From positions 1 to 5,323 of the forward strand of contig JALSZZ010000037.1 of the NCBI GenBank assembly GCA_027075825.1: 5,323 bases of DNA. Direction: 5' to 3'. Under the pieces are notes generated by a model, which saw nothing but the letters and a program-made list of their open reading frames with translations, was not told the origin of the DNA and did no database searches. Positions 1 through 5,323 of this stretch are shown here, piece by piece. How positions within the stretch are numbered: position 1 is the first letter of the stretch; each line of letters opens with the position of its first letter. Made by a program: the position numbers and the translations under genes. The stretch comes from Mariprofundaceae bacterium (lineage in GTDB: Bacteria > Pseudomonadota > Zetaproteobacteria > Mariprofundales > Mariprofundaceae).

Positions 1-25
1 CATTGGCATGCAGTCGGATCACCAT
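1..25 (-). CDS. Probable start of the next gene in the operon (partial, unidentified)
   Basis: An ATG at 25-23 opens a frame that stays open to the window edge and gives eight residues, MVIRLHAN. AGGGGG lies 6 bases upstream, in the same G-rich style as the other starts of this operon. By position the next gene should be cas7 (csd2), but these residues do not resemble the usual Cas7c N-terminus (NRYDF..LFDV.NGNPNGDPD). Either cas7 carries a different leader, it begins later (ATGs at 9 and 3 in another frame), or another gene, such as cas4, comes first. Too short to identify. Confidence 0.35.
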
Positions 26-110
26 CTCTCACCCCCTGATGCGTTCATATCCACGCCCCTCAAGCCAACGGCGCGCAGAAAACAAACCATAACTCCTCAC
101 AGCAATGGAA
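26..110 (-). other. Gap between cas8c and the next gene
   Basis: About 85 bases separate the cas8c stop from the probable next start, in contrast to the overlapping genes upstream. I see no hairpin followed by a T-run, so no terminator. It contains a sequence resembling the 3' half of type I-C CRISPR repeats (see findings) and the ribosome binding site AGGGGG of the following gene. Confidence 0.5.
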
Positions 111-500
111 TCATCCGGGACGTGACACGTAATCATTACTATTTTTTCCAGACCAGAAGCTTGCCCTCTGACAATGAAACCCGAGCAGAAACTCGCCTGT
201 CAATGGCTCATCGTTTGCAAATTCTTCTCCAACAAAATTGGCCATGATCGAATCCAGCAATGACTGGTGGTATCCACCCTTGCCGGATGATTGCAAGCGC
301 ATCAGATAAGGCGCCAAGGAAGTTTCAATGGTTCGCCATGTCGAAAACGGACGATCAGCAAAACGCTGCATCAAGCGCATGGCCGCAGTTGGCCGCTTCT
401 TCTCTGCATCACTCATCGCATAACGCTCAATTGCGTCGGCAACGGCCAAAAGCCGACCATATAGATAATCCCTTGTCGTTCGGTTCTCCTCCAATGCCAT
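111..500 (-). CDS. cas11c: Cas11c small subunit, predicted internal translation product of cas8c
   Basis: A predicted 129-residue protein made from an ATG inside cas8c, in the same frame and with the same stop; it equals Cas8c residues 512-640 and begins MALEENRTTRDYL. It is known that type I-C Cascade contains a small subunit translated independently from the 3' end of cas8c, about 120-130 residues long, which lines the belly of the complex and stabilises the displaced DNA strand. Here the start is preceded by the purine-rich AGGAAAGGGG tract with 7 bases between its last G and the ATG, good spacing for ribosome binding. The product has the expected size and looks mostly helical. The assignment rests on the start signal, the size and the family precedent; the sequence alone does not prove that it is translated. 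Confidence 0.78.
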   Translation of the reverse strand: MALEENRTTRDYLYGRLLAVADAIERYAMSDAEKKRPTAAMRLMQRFADRPFSTWRTIETSLAPYLMRLQSSGKGGYHQSLLDSIMANFVGEEFANDEPLTGEFLLGFHCQRASFWSGKNSNDYVSRPG

Positions 501-2033
501 GTCATAACCCCTTTCCTGATGATTTCCGCGATAGATCGCACAGGCGATACCCACACTTTTTTCCCACTCCCAATGCTCCATCCCCGCATAATTCGATGCC
601 CGCCGCACCAACGAACATTCGATATCCACTGGAACCGCCTGACCATCGATAATGCAGGGAACCAACCTTTCCACAGTAGCCTTGTGCAATTTGTCATCCA
701 GCTGCCTTCCATAGGAAGCCACAGCAATATCTCCCGGTGCCGGAGCACCTATAAACTTCTTGTCTTTGGAATAGTTCTGCGACCATGCGTACGCCAAATG
801 CCAATGTTCCACCCGATCCAGAAATTCGGAACCGCGCAGCTCCCGGTAGAAGATGATGGACATTCTTCCGGGCGTAGCCGAATCCAATCCCATCACAACA
901 ATATCCTCTGTCACATTAAGGCTCGCCCTGTAACCCGCCAATGCATGATTCCATTGTCTGGCAAAACGTTGACCAACATCTCCCACATCAATCCCATTTT
1001 CGGGGTCCGACTTCTGGCTTCCATTGTCGATGCCTGCCAACATATCAAAGGTATCTTCAAATGGATCGGGAATCTTCTTCATGCCCACTGACCAAGCCAC
1101 GAACACCTGATCGCCGTTGCGGTATCCTTGGCGCTGAATCAGCCAACGCAATGCCGAATGCGCTTTCTGGCTAACTTCAAACCCCACCGTACAGGCCTGT
1201 TCACCCTCCTTATCGATGAAGCGCCCTCGAAATGTGAAACCTGAGATATCATTGGTGGAAATCAGTTTTGCCTTATCCGCTGCATGTCTGATTTTGGCGG
1301 GATGCTGCTCGCTCAAGGAGTGTTTTTTGCCTGTAACCATGCATAAACCTGACCGCTCGCTTTGTGATGCGTAAAAACGCGCCCAGCTTTCTATCAGGCT
1401 TTGATCCTCCCAAGTGCCGCTGGCGACACTCCCTGGGGACTCGACTCTCCAACGGACAAACACATCCATGGGCGTATTATTTGGCTGGAGCAACGAATAG
1501 ATTTCCGGGCGAGGAACATCGCCATAGGCCTTATTCCAATCCTTTTTAGCAGTCCGTCTTTGCTTCTCTTCAGCAGGAAGAAGCCCATGCTCGATAAGAT
1601 CCTGGATGACCTGACCTGTCTCGACATAAGAAAGAATAGCCCTTACTTTCGGTTGTGCGTCAAATGATGCCCAGTCCCGCAGAAGTCGAACATACTGCTC
1701 AAAAGGCTCCTTGGGGTTACCTAGAAACCCCTTGGTGACCACTCCGCCCAACTCAGCAAAATCGCCCGCAATATACTGCAATTTATCGCAAAGTGGGTGA
1801 GGCGGCGGCTTGATCCCTGAACGGCCAGCTGATGCCTCGGTTGTCGGAATCAGTGTCTCGGACTCATCTTTATCCAGCACCCTGGCACGTCGGAAACACC
1901 CTTTATCGTCAAGCACAATCTCAAGGTGAGCCTGCTGGGTGGAATGACAAATGGGAAGAAGCCCCAATGTATCAATGCCTTTAGCCCTCATGCAATTTTC
2001 GTAGGTTCGATACAGCTTTTCAATCCAGCTCAT
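111..2033 (-). CDS. cas8c: Cas8c (Csd1), type I-C Cascade large subunit
   Basis: A 640-residue protein that recognises the PAM, helps open target DNA and provides the Cas3 docking surface of Cascade. Family signatures read in order: LLPICHSTQQAHLEIV at 25-40 followed by FRRARV; PHPLCDKLQYIAGD at 78-91; CMVTGKKHSLSEQHPAKI at 231-248; SGFTFRGRF at 264-272 with the EVSQKAHSALRWLI segment at 286-299; and RRASNYAGMEHWEWEK at 477-492 leading into GIACAIYRG. The C-terminal part (about 512-640) is the helical small-subunit-like region, ending near FLLGFH with a short tail. The frame is open further up to ATG 2048, but I chose ATG 2033: it forms an ATGA overlap with the cas5c stop and has GGGGGGAGGA immediately upstream, which would otherwise code for a run of glycines. 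No cysteine cluster or frame disruption was seen. Residues 250-310 match one of the two Csd1 sequence styles I know rather than the commoner SSGA/SFN one. Confidence 0.96.
   Translation of the reverse strand: MSWIEKLYRTYENCMRAKGIDTLGLLPICHSTQQAHLEIVLDDKGCFRRARVLDKDESETLIPTTEASAGRSGIKPPPHPLCDKLQYIAGDFAELGGVVTKGFLGNPKEPFEQYVRLLRDWASFDAQPKVRAILSYVETGQVIQDLIEHGLLPAEEKQRRTAKKDWNKAYGDVPRPEIYSLLQPNNTPMDVFVRWRVESPGSVASGTWEDQSLIESWARFYASQSERSGLCMVTGKKHSLSEQHPAKIRHAADKAKLISTNDISGFTFRGRFIDKEGEQACTVGFEVSQKAHSALRWLIQRQGYRNGDQVFVAWSVGMKKIPDPFEDTFDMLAGIDNGSQKSDPENGIDVGDVGQRFARQWNHALAGYRASLNVTEDIVVMGLDSATPGRMSIIFYRELRGSEFLDRVEHWHLAYAWSQNYSKDKKFIGAPAPGDIAVASYGRQLDDKLHKATVERLVPCIIDGQAVPVDIECSLVRRASNYAGMEHWEWEKSVGIACAIYRGNHQERGYDMALEENRTTRDYLYGRLLAVADAIERYAMSDAEKKRPTAAMRLMQRFADRPFSTWRTIETSLAPYLMRLQSSGKGGYHQSLLDSIMANFVGEEFANDEPLTGEFLLGFHCQRASFWSGKNSNDYVSRPG
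508..517 (-). promoter_or_regulatory. Internal ribosome binding site for Cas11c
   Basis: On the minus strand AGGAAAGGGG is followed by 7 bases and then ATG at 500-498, all inside the cas8c reading frame. Another ATG at 505-503 lies only 2 bases after the tract and is in a different frame, so ATG 500 is better placed. The site decides the Cas11c start. Confidence 0.7.
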
Positions 2034-2764
2034 GCGTCCTCCCCCCATGTTGCGGCGATTTCTTCCACGGATTGCAGATTTTCACCTGGTTCAAATGTCT
2101 TTGGCCGCATGGACCGGATATATTTACGTACCGGGCATTGCTCCGGCGAAACAAATTCGATGACCCCGTGCTTCATCACCGGGCGCCAGAAACGCGCACG
2201 GAGTTCGTTCCCTCCCGTCTCATCCGGGTAATCAAAGCCGTGGAACATCAGGCCGAATGCCAGTTCGTCTAAATCATCATACGCACTCTTGCCTTCCCCG
2301 AACTCGCAAGGCGCAACATAACCCTGGCAATCGCGCGTTCCCAGGAACACATCCTGCCGACCACCACGCTCCAGCATGCGCCTAGCAATGGCCGAATGTT
2401 TGGCCATGTTCCGGTCTTGCTCCAGCTCCGGACGATGCACATTCCATTCGAAATGTGCCCGAACCTGATACTCCACATCGGCCAGAAAGGTGTATATCGC
2501 CAGTGAATGCCCACCCTTCCCTCCGTAGTTCAAGGGCTTCATTCCCTTGGTCTGTGTGCGTATCGGCTTGATCACCCGCACCGCGTCAATCACCCAGATG
2601 AATGTCGGTTTCCAGTAAATGGATTTCGCGATGCCCTTCAGCGCCTCATAGGTTGGGATGTGATAGGAACACTTTTCACCGCCGACCCGAGTCAATGGAT
2701 CGGTAAACAGCGCATACTTTCCCCATACGCGAAATTCGATTTCGTTGGATTTCAATCTAGCCAC
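2030..2764 (-). CDS. cas5c: Cas5c (Cas5d), type I-C crRNA endoribonuclease and Cascade subunit
   Basis: A 244-residue RAMP protein. In type I-C, which lacks Cas6, this subunit cleaves the pre-crRNA at the base of the repeat hairpin and stays bound to the 5' handle of the crRNA within Cascade. The family N-terminus is clear (IEFRVWGKYALFTDP at 9-23). Y50 (in SIYWKPTF) and the K122-H123 pair (in NMAKHSA) align by context with the catalytic Tyr and Lys-His reported for Bacillus halodurans Cas5d. The glycine-rich segment RQDVFLGTRDC at 136-146 is also typical. The start is GTG at 2764: an in-frame TAG lies at 2783-2785 and no ATG intervenes. A GGGGGG tract sits 6 bases upstream. The gene overlaps the end of cas3 by 8 bases and shares an ATGA with cas8c, so coupled translation is likely. 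Length is normal for the family. Confidence 0.97.
   Translation of the reverse strand: MARLKSNEIEFRVWGKYALFTDPLTRVGGEKCSYHIPTYEALKGIAKSIYWKPTFIWVIDAVRVIKPIRTQTKGMKPLNYGGKGGHSLAIYTFLADVEYQVRAHFEWNVHRPELEQDRNMAKHSAIARRMLERGGRQDVFLGTRDCQGYVAPCEFGEGKSAYDDLDELAFGLMFHGFDYPDETGGNELRARFWRPVMKHGVIEFVSPEQCPVRKYIRSMRPKTFEPGENLQSVEEIAATWGEDA
2037..2046 (-). promoter_or_regulatory. Ribosome binding site of cas8c
   Basis: GGGGGGAGGA lies 3 bases before ATG 2033 and includes a perfect GGAGG core 4 bases from the start. It sits inside the last codons of cas5c. Its position excludes the in-frame ATG at 2048, which lies at the upstream edge of the site. Confidence 0.8.
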
Positions 2765-5183
2765 AGCACACCCCCCATTTCCCTACCAGTTCCAGCGACA
2801 CCCCAAAAGCCACGTCATCATAAAACCGGGGATCCAGATGGAAAATATCCACCCCTTCCTGCACGGGGAGAATCGCACCCTTGGATTCCAGTTTCCGGAC
2901 GTCCGAATCGAATAGGTTCACCGTATATGGCTGCGCCTTACGAAGCAAATCGCGGTCTTTCTTCACATCGAAAGCTTCTCCCAAGGAAGCAATGATCTCC
3001 CTGCCTTCTCCATAGGGCACAATCACGCCTTGCGTGGGCGCATCGATCGCTTTGAACGCCCTTGCCGCCGTCATAAACGACTGCCGGAAAAGAATGCCCG
3101 GTGCGACCCTCTTTTTTCGCTGGTATTCAGATACCGCGCCTTTATTGTCGGCCAGCATGTTCAGCAATGTGTCACCATCATCCGTCGGGTACGCCATTTC
3201 GTCTGCACGCCTGAAAAAATAGTTCTCGTAAAACCATTCCATGGCTTCGATACCCAATAGATCATGATCGAATTGCTCGGGGTGCTCGGCAAAGTCCTGC
3301 AATAGTCGCTCCGCGCAATCCCGACCCTCCAGAATATCTTTCAAGCGTCCTAAATATTCATCCGCGGGATTGACCAGAATCACCTTGCCCCGTCTTTGCG
3401 CGCCATTACGGTTGCATCTTCCTGCCGCTTGGGCAATCGAATCCAGTCCCGCTAATGAGCGGATCACCGCTCCAAAATCGACATCCACACCAGCTTCGAT
3501 CAACTGCGTGCTAACACAGATCAGTGGTTGCTTATTTTTCAAATGCGCCTTCATCTCGTGAAATACCATCCGCCGGTGCGCCGGGCACATGCCCGTACTC
3601 AAATGAAAGACGGGAACATCAATGGAATCCTTGCAGGCCAAAAATAATTTCCTTGCCATGGACTTGGTATTCACAATGATCAAACAATTCCCCATTTCCT
3701 GCAGGCAGCTATCGGCAAGAGCTGCAAGCTCTTCAACGCTCCATTTCTCCGGTCTGCAACGATTAAAGACCTTCACTCGCTGCATCTTGCAAAACAGCGC
3801 CTTTGCATTGGGAACAATCTCCGCTTCCTTCTGCAGAAGAAGCGCACCCTTGCACACATCCACCTTGTGGAGAATTGGCTGTGTAGCCGTACACATTACA
3901 GCCGTGGCCCCACAGTGACGCACTAGAAAGTTGATAGCATTGTTAAACAAATGTACACAATTGACCGGTAAGGACTGAATCTCGTCGAATATTAATACAC
4001 TGTTTGCCATCTGGTGCATGCGCCGCACACTGCTTGTTCCGCCTGCAAACAATGCATCCAGGAACTGCACCATGGTCGTATACACCACTGGCGCATCCCA
4101 GTTCTCGGCCAGCAATTTATCGCGCCAGGTTTCCTTCTCGGGTGACAGGTTGGAGTGGTGCTCCAGGACCACTCGCCCCTCATCATCTTCTCGCTCCAGG
4201 ATCTTTCTGGCTACTTCAGCATTCTGATCGATGATGGATGTAAACGGCACCACATAGATGATGCGATCCATACCGTGAACATGTGCGTGATGTAGGGCAA
4301 AACGAAGGCTGGCCAATGTCTTGCCGCCCCCGGTAGGAACCGACAGGGTAAATGTGCTCTTCGGACGCTGTGCTGCCTGCCTGCATGCCTCGGAAATTTC
4401 GGCCCGTATACGATTGATGGCAGTATTTGATTCGAAACTTGCAATCGTCTTTTCCAGACGATCAATTAACACTTCCCAAGGAACATATTCCCCTGATTGG
4501 CGGGCAACCTTGCTTTCCGGAGCCTGGAAATCGATGGTATCGATTCTATCGGCATCCACTAAACAACCGAACAACATTCTTATCAAAAGCCCTATCTGGT
4601 TTGCTAGAACTTTCTTGCTCGAAGACTCCTTGGTAAGGCGTTGCAAAATATCAAAAAAGGACATCACAACCCCATCATCCCGAATCAACGCCTCGAATCT
4701 GTCGGCAACTGCTCTGTCTACGCATCTTTTAGCCTCTTCCAGATGCGTTTTCTCATCTGACTTTTCCATACGACGGGTGAATATGTCTTCTCCATCTGCA
4801 TCCAGACAATCAATCAACCCTGAGTGGTGGGAGGCAACACAAAGCGCGAGTGCCTGCCCCAACATCTTGGAAATACTGTCCTCTTTGGAGGAGAAAGACT
4901 CCCAAATCCATTGCGCCCCAGCAGAAGAATGGTCGATCTTGCCGCGCATCGCCTTTGCATCAACAAAGCCATCGGCATCCTGGTCAAGCAAACCTTCAGC
5001 CGACTTGATGTAATTCTGAAATTCTTGGCTATATTTACCTAGATCATGAACCAATCCGATCAACTCCCCATGGCAACCCAAACCAAGCTTGTCGGCAATT
5101 TTCTTTGCTCTATCAGCAACACCAAGCAAATGCTCCGAAACACTTTGCTCTTTTCCTCCACATCGATGTGCTATGTATTGCAT
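2757..5183 (-). CDS. cas3: Cas3, type I-C CRISPR HD nuclease/SF2 helicase
   Basis: An 808-residue protein that is recruited by target-bound Cascade, nicks the displaced strand, and unwinds and degrades the DNA 3' to 5'. The N-terminal HD domain (about 1-225) shows H18 (SEHL), H46-D47 (VHDLGK), H85 (DHSS), H119-H120 (SHHSG) and the VDADR segment with D210/D212, matching the metal ligands expected of Cas3. The helicase follows: Walker A TGGGKT at 284-289 (K288), VVPFTSIIDQ around 311-320, DEIQ box at 400-403, TAT at 432-434, motif V STQLIEAGVDVDFG from 558, and QAAGRCNR at 585-592 with the arginine finger. Residues from about 640 form the accessory C-terminal domain. DEIQ replaces the textbook DEAH but is a common form among Cas3 proteins. 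An in-frame GTG at 5216 would add 11 residues; I chose ATG 5183 because GGAGG lies 5 bases upstream and the protein then begins MQYIAH directly before the HD domain. No disrupted motif was seen, so it is probably active. Confidence 0.97.
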   Translation of the reverse strand: MQYIAHRCGGKEQSVSEHLLGVADRAKKIADKLGLGCHGELIGLVHDLGKYSQEFQNYIKSAEGLLDQDADGFVDAKAMRGKIDHSSAGAQWIWESFSSKEDSISKMLGQALALCVASHHSGLIDCLDADGEDIFTRRMEKSDEKTHLEEAKRCVDRAVADRFEALIRDDGVVMSFFDILQRLTKESSSKKVLANQIGLLIRMLFGCLVDADRIDTIDFQAPESKVARQSGEYVPWEVLIDRLEKTIASFESNTAINRIRAEISEACRQAAQRPKSTFTLSVPTGGGKTLASLRFALHHAHVHGMDRIIYVVPFTSIIDQNAEVARKILEREDDEGRVVLEHHSNLSPEKETWRDKLLAENWDAPVVYTTMVQFLDALFAGGTSSVRRMHQMANSVLIFDEIQSLPVNCVHLFNNAINFLVRHCGATAVMCTATQPILHKVDVCKGALLLQKEAEIVPNAKALFCKMQRVKVFNRCRPEKWSVEELAALADSCLQEMGNCLIIVNTKSMARKLFLACKDSIDVPVFHLSTGMCPAHRRMVFHEMKAHLKNKQPLICVSTQLIEAGVDVDFGAVIRSLAGLDSIAQAAGRCNRNGAQRRGKVILVNPADEYLGRLKDILEGRDCAERLLQDFAEHPEQFDHDLLGIEAMEWFYENYFFRRADEMAYPTDDGDTLLNMLADNKGAVSEYQRKKRVAPGILFRQSFMTAARAFKAIDAPTQGVIVPYGEGREIIASLGEAFDVKKDRDLLRKAQPYTVNLFDSDVRKLESKGAILPVQEGVDIFHLDPRFYDDVAFGVSLELVGKWGVCCG
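2771..2776 (-). promoter_or_regulatory. Ribosome binding site of cas5c
   Basis: A GGGGGG tract lies 6 bases before GTG 2764, inside the last codons of cas3. It can pair with the 16S anti-Shine-Dalgarno with one G-U wobble. Together with the 8-base gene overlap it suggests coupling to cas3 translation. Confidence 0.6.
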
Positions 5184-5323
5184 TTCACCCTCCCAATGCT
5201 TCGCTTGGCAGCGCACCTGACGCCCAACTTGGTCCGGCGATCACTGTTAAAAGCTTATCGGTGAATAGATCATCCAATTCCCTATCATTCTCTCCAAACA
5301 TCAGGGCCCATCAGAAAGAGACT
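5184..5323 (-). other. Non-coding region upstream of cas3
   Basis: 140 bases to the window edge, holding the cas3 ribosome binding site and presumably some of the operon's control region. I found no convincing sigma-70 promoter: the TTGGAT and TAAGCT boxes are only 14 bases apart. The plus strand carries two CATCAG copies one helical turn apart (5299-5304 and 5309-5314) enclosing GGGCCC, which could be chance or an operator. The true promoter may lie beyond the window. Confidence 0.4.
5188..5194 (-). promoter_or_regulatory. Ribosome binding site of cas3
   Basis: GGGAGGG on the minus strand contains a full GGAGG core 5 bases before ATG 5183. It favours this start over the in-frame GTG at 5216, which lies upstream of the site. 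Confidence 0.85.

Noticed and set aside
1..74. A CRISPR array beginning after cas8c
   Set aside because: There is one degenerate repeat-like unit at most; no second copy appears at the expected spacing of about 34-36 bases before the window edge.
19..90. A 23-codon minus-strand frame starting at ATG 90 after GAGGAG
   Set aside because: The GAGGAG is only 2 bases from the ATG, too close for efficient initiation; the peptide has no known relative that I recognise, and its end overlaps the stronger start at 25. It could be a leader peptide, but nothing supports that.
519..1091. A 190-codon open frame on the plus strand
   Set aside because: It is antisense to cas8c, has no recognisable family features, and the minus frame is clearly Csd1.
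2034..2048. An alternative cas8c start at ATG 2048
   Set aside because: It would place the ribosome binding site inside the coding sequence as a glycine run and has no comparable site of its own; ATG 2033 gives the standard ATGA overlap.
4321..5013. A 230-codon open frame on the plus strand
   Set aside because: It lies wholly antisense to the HD and early helicase region of cas3, shows no recognisable domain, and is low-complexity and serine-rich as expected of an antisense shadow.
5299..5306. CATCAGGG shared with the bases just after the repeat-like sequence (34-41 on the minus strand), considered as the seed of an autoregulatory crRNA aimed upstream of cas3
   Set aside because: Only 8 bases match, and the flanking bases are CAA or AAA rather than the TTC PAM usual for type I-C, so chance is the simpler explanation.

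Overview
The window is the effector half of a type I-C (formerly Dvulg) CRISPR-Cas operon. Everything real in it reads on the minus strand. In the direction of transcription, from high to low coordinates, the order is cas3 (HD nuclease/helicase), cas5c (crRNA-processing backbone subunit) and cas8c/csd1 (large subunit). A well-supported internal start near the 3' end of cas8c should yield the separate small subunit Cas11c. This is the canonical I-C order; cas7, cas4, cas1, cas2 and the array would normally follow beyond position 1 and are not visible here.

Layout: 5184-5323 is non-coding sequence upstream of cas3. cas3 runs from 5183 to 2757. cas5c starts at GTG 2764, overlapping the cas3 stop by 8 bases, and ends at 2030. 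cas8c starts inside the cas5c stop (ATGA overlap) at 2033 and ends at 111. Positions 1-110 hold an inter-gene gap and a probable next gene start at position 25, cut off by the window edge. Each start has a G-rich Shine-Dalgarno sequence, and the overlaps suggest one translationally coupled transcript.

How the parts work together (family knowledge): Cas5c cuts the pre-crRNA, doing the job Cas6 does in other type I systems. Cas8c, Cas11c, Cas5c and several Cas7 copies form Cascade on the crRNA. Cascade finds target DNA next to a PAM, and Cas3 is recruited to unwind and degrade it. The motifs I could check in Cas3 and Cas5c are present and no frame is broken, so this half of the system looks intact.

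Organism: a bacterium, probably Gram-negative and perhaps a proteobacterium, judging only from moderate GC content, strong Shine-Dalgarno sites and the general look of the proteins. This is a weak inference. I did not find a new system. The points most worth checking are the Cas11c internal start, a single CRISPR-repeat-like sequence just after cas8c, and the identity of the gene starting at position 25.
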